Shown here one piece after another: positions 17,762 to 26,163 of a stretch of DNA of 64,000 bases. The stretch's first letter is position 1; each line of letters opens with the position of its first letter. Source of the DNA: Bradyrhizobium sp. CCBAU 53421 (GTDB taxonomy: Bacteria; Pseudomonadota; Alphaproteobacteria; Rhizobiales; Xanthobacteraceae); contig NZ_CP030047.1 of the NCBI RefSeq assembly GCF_015291625.1, forward strand, positions 1,550,001-1,614,000. Reading direction: 5' to 3'. The position numbers and the translations under genes are program-made. The notes beneath the pieces were generated by a model. It was not told the origin of the DNA, did not search any database, and saw only the letters and a list, made by a program, of their open reading frames with translations.

Positions 17762-18490
17762 TTACGGCGAGGCCACCAGGCGATAGCCGATGCCGCGTAC
17801 CGCCTGCAGGAACAGCGGATTGGCGGGATCGTGCTCGATCTTGCGGCGCAGGCGGTTGATCTGCACGTCGACCGCGCGCTCGTTGACGGTGCCGCCGCTG
17901 GTCAGTTCGCCGCGCGGCACGGTCTCGCCGGGCGCGCTCGCCAGGATGCGCAGCATCTCGCGCTCGCGGTCGGTGAGATGGATGATCTCCTCGCCCTGGC
18001 GAAGCTCGCTGCGCTCGAGATGGAAGATGTAGGGGCCGAACGCGATCTGCTCGACCACAGTGACTTGCGGCGGCGCGGTGCGCTTGAGGATATTGCCGAT
18101 ACGCAGCACCAGCTCGCGCGGCTCGAACGGCTTGGCGACATAGTCGTCGGCGCCGATCTGCAGGCCCTCGATGCGGGCTTCCGCCTCATGGCGGGCGGTC
18201 AGCATGATGATCGGCACCGTCGAGGAGCTGCGGATGAAGCGGGCGAGGTCGAAGCCGTTCTCGCCGGGCATCATCACGTCGAGGATGAGCAGGTCGAAAT
18301 GCAGCCCGAGCAGCTTGGCGCGCGCGTCGGTGGCGCTCATGGCCGTGGTGACGCGATAGCCTTCGCCGCAGAGAAACCGCGACAACAGGTCGCGAATGCG
18401 CCGGTCGTCGTCGACCAGCAGGAGATGCGGCGCATCGTCGGCCGGTTCGACCGGCGTGCGCATCAGGGTTGCAGCCTGCACCAGGTTCAC
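17762..18490 (-). CDS. OmpR/PhoB-family response regulator
   Basis: 242 residues: receiver domain with phosphoacceptor Asp71 (LLILDVMMPGENG) and acidic pocket LLLVDDDRR, then a winged-helix DNA-binding domain ending RGIGYRLVASP. The recognition helix region reads RAVDVQINRLRRKIE. It overlaps the upstream MarR gene by four bases (ATGA) and is followed closely by the kinase, so MarR, regulator and kinase form one unit. Targets are unknown. Confidence 0.94.
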   Translation of the reverse strand: MNLVQAATLMRTPVEPADDAPHLLLVDDDRRIRDLLSRFLCGEGYRVTTAMSATDARAKLLGLHFDLLILDVMMPGENGFDLARFIRSSSTVPIIMLTARHEAEARIEGLQIGADDYVAKPFEPRELVLRIGNILKRTAPPQVTVVEQIAFGPYIFHLERSELRQGEEIIHLTDREREMLRILASAPGETVPRGELTSGGTVNERAVDVQINRLRRKIEHDPANPLFLQAVRGIGYRLVASP

Positions 18491-19035
18491 TCCCTTGTTT
18501 TTCTGCCGCCGCCGAAGATCGCTTCGAGCACCTTGTCGGGATCGTCGCGGTCGATCATCGCGCGGAGGAATTGGCGAACCGTCTCGACGCCGGCCGGATC
18601 GATGCCGGCGATGGCGCGGTTGATGCGGTCGGTCTGCAACCCCGCGAGCTTGGCGACCAGTGCCTCGCCCTTCGGCGTCGCGTAGAGCAGGCGCTGCCGG
18701 CGGTCATTGTTGCCGGTCTTCTGCACGATGTAGCCTTCGTCCAAGAGCTGCTTGAGCACGCGTCCGAGCGATTGCTTGGTGATGCGCAGGACGTCGAGCA
18801 GGTCGGCGACCTTCAGGCCGGGATAGCGGGTGACGAAGTGGATGACGCGGTGGTGGGCGCGGCCGAAGCCGAACGCCTCCAGTTCCTGGTCGGCATCGCC
18901 GACAAAGTCGCGGTAGGCGAAGAACAAGAGCTCGATGATGTCCCAGCGCAGGTCGCGGCCGCCCGCCGCAGGAGCGTGGTCATCTCCCTGCGAATCGGGC
19001 TTGGCAGCCATGCCTGAGAAATTTATGTCAGTCAT
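18487..19035 (-). CDS. MarR-family transcriptional regulator
   Basis: 182 residues from ATG 19035 (MTDINFSG); a start at 19011 (MAAKPDSQ) is also possible. The winged helix lies about residues 60-130: HRVIHFVTRYPGLKVADLLDVL, the recognition helix TKQSLGRVLKQLLDEG, and the wing NNDRRQRLLYATPKG. MarR proteins repress or activate nearby genes in response to small ligands. Overlap with the response-regulator gene suggests it belongs to the same regulatory unit; it is divergent from ilvE, which could be a target. Confidence 0.9.
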   Translation of the reverse strand: MTDINFSGMAAKPDSQGDDHAPAAGGRDLRWDIIELLFFAYRDFVGDADQELEAFGFGRAHHRVIHFVTRYPGLKVADLLDVLRITKQSLGRVLKQLLDEGYIVQKTGNNDRRQRLLYATPKGEALVAKLAGLQTDRINRAIAGIDPAGVETVRQFLRAMIDRDDPDKVLEAIFGGGRKTRE

Positions 19036-19365
19036 ATTGACGTATCTTGGGTTCAATGTTACAAAACTGCCTGTCACGACGAAACATTAGGTCGTTTCGT
19101 CCCCGACAGCGTTTGAGGCGGCCTGAAAAAGCCAGTGTGGCGGTTTGGGCCGCAAATTGGACTACCGTGCGATTGTCGAGCGGCATTTCGGCAAACATAC
19201 TGGACTTCAGCACTCCGCAAAAGCATGTCTCAACGGCATGTTGGCGATGGAAACCGGCCGGGTTGCCGGCGGTGGTGAAGTTCGTACCAGCCGAGCCTGA
19301 CGGCTCCGGGGGAAACAGGCTGGCGCCCGGTATGGCGCCGGTTCCGACAGCGGAAAGCAAGAAAA
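19036..19365. other. Divergent promoter region between the MarR gene and ilvE
   Basis: 330 bases between the start of the MarR gene (minus) and ilvE (plus). It must carry both promoters. I see no repeat, RNA gene or unambiguous operator, and longer reading frames here match no protein family I know. Confidence 0.5.
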
Positions 19366-20445
19366 ATGACTTTGAAATTCGACATCCAGCCTGCGCCGAA
19401 CGCCACGTCCGACAAGGATCGCGCGGCGAAGCTCGTGGACCCGGGCTTCGGCCGCGTCTTTACCGACCACATGGCGATCGTCCGCTACAGCCAGGGCAAG
19501 GGCTGGCACAGCGCCCGCGTCGAGGCCCGCGCGAATTTCCCGCTCGATCCGGCCGGCGCGGTGCTGCACTACGCCCAGGAGATTTTCGAAGGTCTCAAGG
19601 CCTACAGGCGCGACGATGGCGGCGTGAACCTGTTCCGCCCCGACGCGAATGCCCGTCGCTTTCACGATTCGGCCGAGCGCATGGCGATGGCGCCGCTGCC
19701 CGAGGATTTGTTCATCGAGGCGGTCGAACAGCTGGTGCGGATCGATCGCGCCTGGATCCCGGGCGGCGAGGGCAGTCTCTATTTGCGGCCGTTCATGATC
19801 GCGAGCGAGGTCTTCCTCGGCGTGAAGCCGTCGGCGGAATACATCTTCTCGGTCATCGCTTCGCCGGTCGGCTCCTATTTCAAGGGCGGCCCCGCCCCGG
19901 TGTCGATCTGGGTGTCGGAGAATTACACGCGCGCCGCGATCGGCGGCACCGGCGCCGTGAAGTGCGGCGGCAACTATGCCGCAAGCCTGCGCGCGCAGGC
20001 GGAGGCGATCGAGCGCGGCTGCGATCAGGTCGTGTTCCTCGATGCGGTCGAGCGCCGCTACATCGAGGAGCTCGGCGGCATGAACATCTTCTTCGCATTC
20101 GACGACGGCTCGCTGCTGACGCCGCCGCTCGGCACCATCCTGCCCGGCATCACACGCGACTCGATCATCGCGCTTGCCAAGGATGCCGGCACGCGCGTGC
20201 GCGAGGAGCCCTACACGATCCAGCAGTGGCGTGCCGATGCCGCCAGCGGCAAGCTGAAAGAGGCGTTCGCCTGCGGCACCGCGGCCGTCATCTCGCCGAT
20301 CGGCAAGGTGTGCTCGGCGAGCGGCGACTTCCAGATCAGCGGCGGCGTGGCCGGCCCGGTCGCGATGGGCCTGCGCAAGAAGCTGGTCGACATCCAGTAC
20401 GGTCGCACCAACGATCCGCATAACTGGATCAGGAACGTCGCGTAA
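19366..20445 (+). CDS. ilvE: Branched-chain amino acid aminotransferase
   Basis: PLP-dependent class IV transaminase for the last step of Ile, Val and Leu synthesis and the first step of their breakdown. 359 residues, the length of the long (eukaryote-like) BCAT group. The PLP-binding lysine is Lys199 in GAVKCGGNYAAS. Substrate-side motifs include HYAQEIFEGLKAYR and YLRPFMIASE. The start ATG is at MTLKFDIQPAP. It is transcribed away from the MarR/OmpR/EnvZ unit. Confidence 0.95.
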   Translation: MTLKFDIQPAPNATSDKDRAAKLVDPGFGRVFTDHMAIVRYSQGKGWHSARVEARANFPLDPAGAVLHYAQEIFEGLKAYRRDDGGVNLFRPDANARRFHDSAERMAMAPLPEDLFIEAVEQLVRIDRAWIPGGEGSLYLRPFMIASEVFLGVKPSAEYIFSVIASPVGSYFKGGPAPVSIWVSENYTRAAIGGTGAVKCGGNYAASLRAQAEAIERGCDQVVFLDAVERRYIEELGGMNIFFAFDDGSLLTPPLGTILPGITRDSIIALAKDAGTRVREEPYTIQQWRADAASGKLKEAFACGTAAVISPIGKVCSASGDFQISGGVAGPVAMGLRKKLVDIQYGRTNDPHNWIRNVA

Positions 20446-20469
20446 GGTCGGCACCCTGTTTCGCGCCCT

Positions 20470-20620
20470 TGCCCCGCTCTTGCGGGGTCGAGACAAGCGA
20501 AGCTTGCTCTTAGAGGGTGGGGTGAGGGGCCGCTTCAACATCAAAACTCGCGGAGAGTCCCCCTCACCCGGAACGCATCTGACGATGCGTTCCGACCTCT
20601 TCCCGCAAGCGGGGCGAGGT
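20470..20620. repeat. Palindromic intergenic repeat, family C, copy 1
   Basis: About 150 bases. The outer arms are TGCCCCGCTCTTGCGGGG and CCGCAAGCGGGGCGA. Inner modules include CGAGACAAGCGAAGCTTGCT, GGGTGAGGGG / CCCCTCACC, and a GGAACGCATC / GATGCGTTCC hairpin. Related copies are at 47399-47553 and 62860-63000. It lies between ilvE and hisS. Confidence 0.85.
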
Positions 20621-20716
20621 GAGCGGGGCCGGGCCGCTTGCCGCCCGCGGCGTTGACTGGTAACTCGGCGTCACCTTTGTAAGCTGTCACAGCCTACAAA
20701 CCTTGCAGCGCATGAT

Positions 20717-22231
20717 ATGGCCGAGAAACCCAAAAAACCCCAGAAACTGAAGGCGCGCCTGCCGCGCGGGCTGGAAGATCGCGGCCCGGCCGCGATCAAT
20801 GCCACTCGGGCGATGGTCGAGAATATCCGCGCGGTCTACGAGCTCTACGGCTTCGAGCCGGTGGAGACGCCGGCGATGGAATATACCGACGCGCTCGGCA
20901 AATTCCTGCCCGACCAGGACCGTCCCAACGAGGGCGTGTTCTCGTTCCAGGACGATGACGAGCAGTGGATCTCGCTGCGCTACGACCTGACCGCGCCGCT
21001 GGCGCGCTATGTCGCGGAGAATTTCGACGCGCTGCCGAAGCCGTACCGGTCGTATCGTTTCGGCTACGTCTTCCGCAACGAGAAGCCGGGCCCGGGCCGC
21101 TTCCGCCAGTTCATGCAGTTCGACGCCGACACGGTCGGCTCGGCGACGCCGGCGGCCGACGCCGAGATCTGCATGATGGCGGCCGACACGATGGAAGCGC
21201 TCGGCATTCCGCGCGGCTCCTATGTCGTGAAGGTGAACAACCGCAAGGTGCTCGACGGCGTGCTCGAGGCGATCGGTCTCGGCGGCGAGGTCAATGCAGG
21301 TCGCAGGCTCACGGTGCTGCGCGCGATCGACAAGCTCGACAAGTTTCCGGCCGACGAGGTGCGCAAGCTGCTTGGTCCCGGACGATGGGACGGCGGCGAA
21401 GAAGGCAAGGGCGATTTTACCAAGGGCGCCGAGCTGAGCCCGGCGGATGCCGATATCGTGCTGGCCGTCACGCAGCAGCGCGCGGATTGGCGAGAGGCCA
21501 TCGCTGCGGCCGAGACCTACCTGGCGAAGAGTGAAGTCGGTCAGGCCGGCGTGAGCGAGCTCGAAGAGATCGCCAAGCTGGTCGCGGCATCCGGCTATGG
21601 CGCGGATCGCATCCGCATCGATCCCACCGTCGTTCGCGGCCTCGAATATTACACCGGCCCGGTCTATGAGGTTGAGCTGCTGCTCGACACCAAGGACGAG
21701 AAGGGCCGCCCGGTGCGGTTCGGCTCGGTCGGCGGCGGCGGCCGCTACGATGGCCTCGTCTCGCGCTTCCGCGGCGAGCCGGTGCCGGCGACCGGCTTCT
21801 CGATCGGCGTCTCGCGCCTGCAGGCCGCGCTGACGATGCTCGGCCAGCTCGACACGCAGGCCGAATTCGGGCCCGTCGTCGTCACCGTGTTCGATCGCGA
21901 CCGCGTCGCCGACTACCAGAAGATGGTGGCGCAGCTGCGCCAGGCCGGCATTCGCGCCGAGCTTTATCTCGGCAATCCGAAGAACATGGGCAACCAGCTC
22001 AAATATGCCGACCGCCGCAACTCACCTTGCGTGATCATCCAGGGCTCGGATGAGAAGGCGCGCGGCGAGGTGCAGATCAAGGACCTGATCGAGGGCGCAA
22101 AGGCGGCAGCTGCGATCGCGTCCAATCAGGAATGGCGCGAAACACGTCCGGCCCAGTTCTCTTGCTCCGAAGCCGATCTGGTCGCCAAGGTCCGCGAGGT
22201 GCTCGCGCGGCATGAGGTGAACTGGAGATAG
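20717..22231 (+). CDS. hisS: Histidyl-tRNA synthetase, alphaproteobacterial divergent type
   Basis: Class II synthetase that charges tRNA-His. 504 residues, clearly longer than the roughly 424 of the E. coli type. The ATP and substrate segments read [13 protein letters not shown] (residues 88-100) and [15 protein letters not shown], as in the eukaryote/archaea-like branch, where the common bacterial enzyme has RPEGTA. The histidine-specific motif is [13 protein letters not shown], and the C-terminal anticodon-binding domain follows ([15 protein letters not shown]). A subset of Alphaproteobacteria with this enzyme type uses tRNA-His lacking the extra G-1. Whether that holds here needs the tRNA, which is not in the window. 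Confidence 0.95.
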   Translation: MAEKPKKPQKLKARLPRGLEDRGPAAINATRAMVENIRAVYELYGFEPVETPAMEYTDALGKFLPDQDRPNEGVFSFQDDDEQWISLRYDLTAPLARYVAENFDALPKPYRSYRFGYVFRNEKPGPGRFRQFMQFDADTVGSATPAADAEICMMAADTMEALGIPRGSYVVKVNNRKVLDGVLEAIGLGGEVNAGRRLTVLRAIDKLDKFPADEVRKLLGPGRWDGGEEGKGDFTKGAELSPADADIVLAVTQQRADWREAIAAAETYLAKSEVGQAGVSELEEIAKLVAASGYGADRIRIDPTVVRGLEYYTGPVYEVELLLDTKDEKGRPVRFGSVGGGGRYDGLVSRFRGEPVPATGFSIGVSRLQAALTMLGQLDTQAEFGPVVVTVFDRDRVADYQKMVAQLRQAGIRAELYLGNPKNMGNQLKYADRRNSPCVIIQGSDEKARGEVQIKDLIEGAKAAAAIASNQEWRETRPAQFSCSEADLVAKVREVLARHEVNWR

Positions 22232-22344
22232 CTGGTTTGTCATGCGCGGGCTTGACCCGCGCAGCCATCTTCAAAAAGATGCCGCGCCTGCCAGGCTGGC
22301 GGATGACCGGCTTGCGCGTCAACAACAACCAGGGAGTTATTCCA

Positions 22345-22548
22345 ATGCCCGAGATCACCGTGAGCATGGCCGCCGGCCGCACCGACGAACAGAAGGCCGG
22401 CATGATGCGCGACATCACCCAGGCGCTGGTGAAGAACCTCGGCGTCGATGCCGATGCCGTCGTGATCCAGATCAACGAAGCACCGTTGCATCACAAGATG
22501 AAGGGCGGCAAGACCTTCGTCGAGCGCGCCGCTGCGGCGAAGAAATAA
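22345..22548 (+). CDS. 4-oxalocrotonate tautomerase family protein
   Basis: 67 residues beginning MPEITVSMAAGRTDEQK. Removal of Met would expose the catalytic N-terminal Pro that defines the family, and the small size is right for homohexameric tautomerases. I chose ATG 22345, with an AGGGAG ribosome-binding site upstream. Some members act in aromatic-ring catabolism, but no catabolic genes surround this one, so the substrate is unknown. Confidence 0.88.
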   Translation: MPEITVSMAAGRTDEQKAGMMRDITQALVKNLGVDADAVVIQINEAPLHHKMKGGKTFVERAAAAKK

Positions 22549-22561
22549 TCACATTCACTTC

Positions 22562-22692
22562 GTCGTCCCTGCGAAAGCAGGGACCCATAACCACCGATAC
22601 TTGTTGTTGTGCTCGCTGGGAGCTCCAGCCTTCCTAACATCAGATATTCGTAGGTATGGGTCCCGGGTCGCGCTTCGCTTGCCCGGGACGAC
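22562..22692. repeat. Palindromic intergenic repeat, family A, copy 1
   Basis: About 130 bases with inverted ends GTCGTCC...GGACGAC. The left arm is the CTGCGAAAGCAG hairpin type; the right arm is the CGGGTCGCGCTTCGCTTGCCCGG type. Inner flank is ACCCATAACCAC on the left and GTATGGGT on the right. Other copies: 24150-24274, 35620-35750, 44427-44559. Confidence 0.88.
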
Positions 22693-22709
22693 AGTCTTTT
22701 CGAGGCCAC

Positions 22710-23120
22710 ATGGACGCACGCGACTTCATCAAGATCGGCATGAGCGCCGAGCGCACGCTGGTGGTGCCGCCGGAGCGCACGGTCGGTCACTTCGTGCCGG
22801 GCATGCCGATGGTCTATGCGACGCCGATGATGATCCTCGAGATGGAGATGGCGTCGGGCGATGCCATCCGCGGCGCGCTGCAGCCCGGCTGGGTCACGGT
22901 CGGCACCGAGGTCGATATCCGCCATCTCGCGGCAGCGCTCGTCGGCGCCACGGTGCGGACCACCGCAAAGGTGATCGCGGTCGAGCGCCGCGTGATCCGC
23001 TTCGAGGTCGAAGCCTTCGAGGGCGCGCGCAAGCTCGGCGAAGGCCGCCACGCCCGCGGCCTGATCAATGTCGAGAGTTTTAATAAGCGGCTGGCGGTGA
23101 CGTCGGGGCAAGCGCAGTAG
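22710..23120 (+). CDS. Hotdog-fold thioesterase, FlK-like
   Basis: 136 residues from ATG 22710 (MDARDFIKIGM). The layout resembles fluoroacetyl-CoA thioesterase FlK and its relatives: a P-x-M-V-Y-A-T-P segment followed by LEMEMASG (candidate catalytic Thr and Glu) and GTEVDIRHLAA (candidate His). The family cleaves acyl-CoA thioesters in the cytoplasm. Real substrate unknown; most relatives do not act on fluoroacetyl-CoA. It lies just after a family A repeat. Confidence 0.78.
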   Translation: MDARDFIKIGMSAERTLVVPPERTVGHFVPGMPMVYATPMMILEMEMASGDAIRGALQPGWVTVGTEVDIRHLAAALVGATVRTTAKVIAVERRVIRFEVEAFEGARKLGEGRHARGLINVESFNKRLAVTSGQAQ

Positions 23121-23158
23121 GTGAAGATGTCGGCGCGGCCGAATCCGCTTGCTCGGGC

Positions 23159-23277
23159 GTCATCCTGAGGAGCGCGCAGCGCGTCTCGAAGGATGGGCCA
23201 CGGGCCGTGCACCCTTCGAGGCTCGCTTTCGCTCGCACCTCCAGCGACAAAGGCGAAGCCTTTGCGCGGGGGTGACG
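23159..23277. repeat. Palindromic intergenic repeat, family B, copy 2
   Basis: About 119 bases. CGTCATCCTGAGGAGCGCGC and CTCGAAGGATG on the left pair imperfectly with ACCCTTCGAGGCTCGC and the GGGGGTGACGG end on the right. A short extra hairpin (AAAGGCGAAGCCTTT) is inserted near the right end, absent from copy 1 at 3728. It lies between the convergent thioesterase gene and proC. Confidence 0.85.
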
Positions 23278-23297
23278 GGCAGAGACCGTACTCCTAG

Positions 23298-24128
23298 CTA
23301 CTTCGCCAATTCCTTCGAGCGCCTCGTCGCGGCGGCGATCGCGCGGGTCATCAGTGGCTGCATGCCGTCGTTCGCCATCAGCACCTCGAGCGCGGCCGCT
23401 GTGGTGCCGCCGGGCGAGGTGACATTCTGCCGCAACGTCGCCGACGCAAGATCCGAGCGATGCAGCAACTCGCCGGAGCCGGCGACGGTCGCGCGCGCCA
23501 GCGTGGTCGCGAGGTGCTCAGGCAGGCCTGCCGCGACGCCGGCGCGAGCCAGCTCCTCGGCGAGCAGGAAGACATAGGCCGGGCCGGAGCCGGAGACCGC
23601 GGTCACCGCGTCCATCAGGCTCTCATCGTCGACCCATTCGACCAGTCCGGTTGCTTTCAGCAGCGCATCGGTCATCGCGCGCTGTGCGGCGGTGACGCGC
23701 TTCGACGGCACCGCGACCGTGATGCCGCGGCCGATCGCCGCCGGCGTGTTCGGCATCGCGCGCACCACCGCGCCGCCGACCACCTCTTCCAGCGCCGATA
23801 TCGTCGTGCCGGCCATGATCGAGACCACGAGCGTCGACGGACCGACCAGCGCCTTCAGCGCGGCGCCGGCATCGCGGAACGATTGCGGCTTCACCGCGAC
23901 GACCAGCGTGTCGACCGTGCCGAGCTCCGTCGCCTGCGGATTGAGCCGCACGCCCCTGGCGGCAAGCGCGGAGATCTCGGGCGAAAGATGCGGATCGATC
24001 ACTGCGACATGCGGGGGCGAGAGGCCCTGCGCGAGCCAGCCGGTCAGCATGGCGCCGCCCATCTTGCCCGCGCCCGCAAGCGCGATGGTGCCGGTGACAT
24101 CTTTCAGTGGGCTGTTTGTCGTGCTCAC
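23298..24128 (-). CDS. proC: Pyrroline-5-carboxylate reductase
   Basis: NAD(P)H-dependent last step of proline synthesis. 276 residues from GTG 24128, with GGAG six bases upstream. The Rossmann motif is ALAGAGKMGGAMLTG, the substrate region includes RAMPNTPAAIGRG, and the C-terminal signature is SGSGPAYVFLLAEEL followed by LRQNVTSPGGTTAAAL. An in-frame extension upstream of the GTG crosses a family A repeat and is not likely to be translated. It lies downstream of the ybjN-like gene on the same strand. Confidence 0.95.
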   Translation of the reverse strand: MSTTNSPLKDVTGTIALAGAGKMGGAMLTGWLAQGLSPPHVAVIDPHLSPEISALAARGVRLNPQATELGTVDTLVVAVKPQSFRDAGAALKALVGPSTLVVSIMAGTTISALEEVVGGAVVRAMPNTPAAIGRGITVAVPSKRVTAAQRAMTDALLKATGLVEWVDDESLMDAVTAVSGSGPAYVFLLAEELARAGVAAGLPEHLATTLARATVAGSGELLHRSDLASATLRQNVTSPGGTTAAALEVLMANDGMQPLMTRAIAAATRRSKELAK

Positions 24129-24149
24129 AGGTGGCTCCGCAAACTCTGT

Positions 24150-24274
24150 GTCGTCCCTGCGAAAGCAGGGACCCATAACCACAGGCGGTTCTAGTGGAGC
24201 GAGAGGCAGGCCACAAGCAGGTTGGGCAATTACTGCCGTCACGGAGTATAGGTCCCTGCTTTTGCAGGGACGAC
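24150..24274. repeat. Palindromic intergenic repeat, family A, copy 2
   Basis: About 125 bases with GTCGTCC...GGACGAC ends. Both arms are the CTGCGAAAGCAG hairpin type (right arm CTGCTTTTGCAG). It sits between the ybjN-like gene and proC, immediately upstream of the proC start. Confidence 0.88.
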
Positions 24275-24302
24275 ACCGGGGGGTGTGGAAAGGTCGCGAG
24301 CC

Positions 24303-24803
24303 TTACGCCTCGCCCTCGGTGTCGAACATCGCGGCGGCCATCGCCTCGGAGGTCGATTTGCCGGCCCAGACCACGAACTGGAATGCCGGATAGTAGCGCT
24401 CGCAGGCATGGATCGCGTTGACCACCATGGCCTCGCATTGCGCGGTGGAGGCGGTGAGGCCGCCGGGCAGCACCAGCGCCTGGCGATGCATCACCATGCC
24501 GGTGTGGGTCCACAGATCGAAATGGCCGACCCACAATTGCTCGTTGATCGCGGCGACCAGCCGCTGCACCTCGGCGCGGCGCGCCTGCGGCATCTTCATG
24601 TCGAAGGCGCAGGCGAGATGCAGCGCCTCGATCTCTCCCATCCAGGTGAAGGAGAGCTGATAATCGATCCAGTCTCCCTTGGAGACGATCGTCACCTCGT
24701 CTTCGCCGGAACGTTCGAACGCCCAGTTGTTGTCGGTGGCGATATCCTCGACCACCGCAAGCGGGTTGTTCCGGGAATCGATAATGCTTTCGAGGAGGGA
24801 CAT
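24303..24803 (-). CDS. YbjN domain protein
   Basis: 166 residues from ATG 24803 (MSLLESIIDSRNNPL). The compact alpha/beta YbjN/type III chaperone-like fold is suggested by VEDIATDNNWAFERSGEDEV, LSFTWMGEIEALHLACAFD and the C-terminal ERYYPAFQFVVWAGKS block. No enzymatic residues are evident. The alphaproteobacterial members commonly lie beside proC, as here. YbjN-like proteins have been linked to stress and motility regulation in enterics, but function here is open. Confidence 0.82.
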   Translation of the reverse strand: MSLLESIIDSRNNPLAVVEDIATDNNWAFERSGEDEVTIVSKGDWIDYQLSFTWMGEIEALHLACAFDMKMPQARRAEVQRLVAAINEQLWVGHFDLWTHTGMVMHRQALVLPGGLTASTAQCEAMVVNAIHACERYYPAFQFVVWAGKSTSEAMAAAMFDTEGEA

Positions 24804-25251
24804 GCCGTCTCGGACCTTGTTCTTATGATCGCTTGATACGCACACGGAAGCCGGCACTTGCGACATACTGCGTCGTGGCCGAGTGCAGTTCCTGATGCGG
24901 GCTTCCGGATGCCCCTGGACCTGACGCCGATGAAGTGATGTGATTTGCGGAATCCGCGCAACTGCACGCCGAGTCCGTCCACAGCCAAAGCGCGCATCGT
25001 CCACAGCTGATCTCCGCCACACTTGTGATTTGGCGAACAAATCGGAATCTAACCGTTCGCGTAACGATTTATTAACCATTTGCCGGCGCTTCGCCGCACG
25101 CGTGAATCGGCCTTTCCGGCGCTCACATCACACTGCAAGAGCCGCGGCGCGCTCATGGGGACATGCCGTTTCCCCATGCCAAAGGTCCTTGCCGAGCTGT
25201 CGCGGTTTGGTCATATTTCGGGTCAGGCACGTCCATCCCGGGCGTGCCGAT
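24804..25251. other. Intergenic region between the ybjN-like gene and the FMN riboswitch
   Basis: About 450 bases separating a minus-strand gene from the plus-strand riboswitch. It must hold the ybjN/proC promoter and the riboswitch promoter. I see an A/T-richer stretch around 25060-25080 but no supported gene, RNA or repeat. Confidence 0.5.
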
Positions 25252-25398
25252 GTTCTCAGGGCGGGGTGAAAATCCCCACCGGCGGTAAAGGGCGATGAGC
25301 CCAAGCCCGCGAGCGCCTTCCTCCGCGAAGCCGGGAGAAGGGTCAGCAGATTCGGTGCAATTCCGAAGCCGACGGTTACAGTCCGGATGAAAGAGAAC
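25252..25398 (+). promoter_or_regulatory. FMN riboswitch (RFN element)
   Basis: The closing helix GTTCTC (25252-25257) pairs with GAGAAC (25393-25398). The conserved core is present: AGGGCGGGGTGAAA, TCCCCACCGGCGGTAAA, GCCCGCGAGC, GGTCAGCAGATTCGGTGCAA, TTCCGAAGCCGACGGTTA and AGTCCGGATG. It precedes the lumazine synthase start by about 80 bases, so FMN should repress ribH, most likely at translation or by early termination. No clear terminator hairpin with a T run lies between the aptamer and the gene, which favours translational control. Confidence 0.96.
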
Positions 25399-25480
25399 GG
25401 TTGCGGCAGCCAACGCGATTTTCGCGCGGGCTCGTGTCGTTGTCCGTGTGCCCTGATTCTGGTCCTGAAAGAGGAAAGCC

Positions 25481-26062
25481 ATGAATCAGATGTTGCAAGA
25501 CCAAGACGTTCAAGCTTCTCAAGTCCACACCTCCCAAGCAGAAAATGCGCCCGATACGCCGGCCATGCCGCCGGTGCCGGAGCATCCGCATTTCGCGAAG
25601 CCGCAGCGCGTTGCCTTCGTGCAATCGTCCTGGCATCGCGATGTGGTGGAGGAGTGCCGCATCTCCTTCCTGAAGGAGATCGAGGCGCGCCACATCACCA
25701 ATGTCGACGTGTTCGAGGTGCCGGGCTCGTTCGAGATCCCGCTGCATGCGCAACTGCTGGCGAAGACCCGCCGCTACACCGCGATCGTCGCGGCCGGGCT
25801 CGTCGTCGATGGCGGCATCTACCGCCATGAATTCGTCGCCGATACCGTGATCAAGGCGCTGATGGACGTGCAGTTGCGCACCGAGGTGCCGGTGTTCTCG
25901 GCGGTGCTGACGCCGCAGCAATTCCACGAGACCGAGGTGCACTACGAGTTCTTCCGCAAGCACTTCGTGATCAAGGGGATCGAGGTCGCGGAAGCCTGCG
26001 CCAACACGCTGCTCAGCCTGGAACGGCTGCGTGGTCAGGTCGCGGCGGGAATACCCGGTTAG
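25481..26062 (+). CDS. ribH2: 6,7-dimethyl-8-ribityllumazine synthase, RibH2 type
   Basis: Penultimate step of riboflavin synthesis. 193 residues; the first 40 or so are a Gln/Pro-rich extension before the domain starts at PQRVAFVQSSWHRDVVEECR. The substrate motifs are DVFEVPGSFEIPLHAQ and AAGLVVDGGIYRHEFVADTVI. The wording (VVDGGIYRHEFVA, VFSAVLTPQQFHE) matches the RibH2 (type II, decameric) enzymes of Brucella and Mesorhizobium, not the icosahedral RibH1 form. It follows an FMN riboswitch and has a GAGGAAAG ribosome-binding site. It stands alone, away from other rib genes. Confidence 0.93.
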   Translation: MNQMLQDQDVQASQVHTSQAENAPDTPAMPPVPEHPHFAKPQRVAFVQSSWHRDVVEECRISFLKEIEARHITNVDVFEVPGSFEIPLHAQLLAKTRRYTAIVAAGLVVDGGIYRHEFVADTVIKALMDVQLRTEVPVFSAVLTPQQFHETEVHYEFFRKHFVIKGIEVAEACANTLLSLERLRGQVAAGIPG

Positions 26063-26163
26063 CGCCGGCCTTCCAATCGTCTGATTGTCATTCCCACCGC
26101 CGTATCTATAAAGTCGGCGGTGGGAGGAGGCCTCGCCGTGACGACGGCCCGGCCGAGACGATC

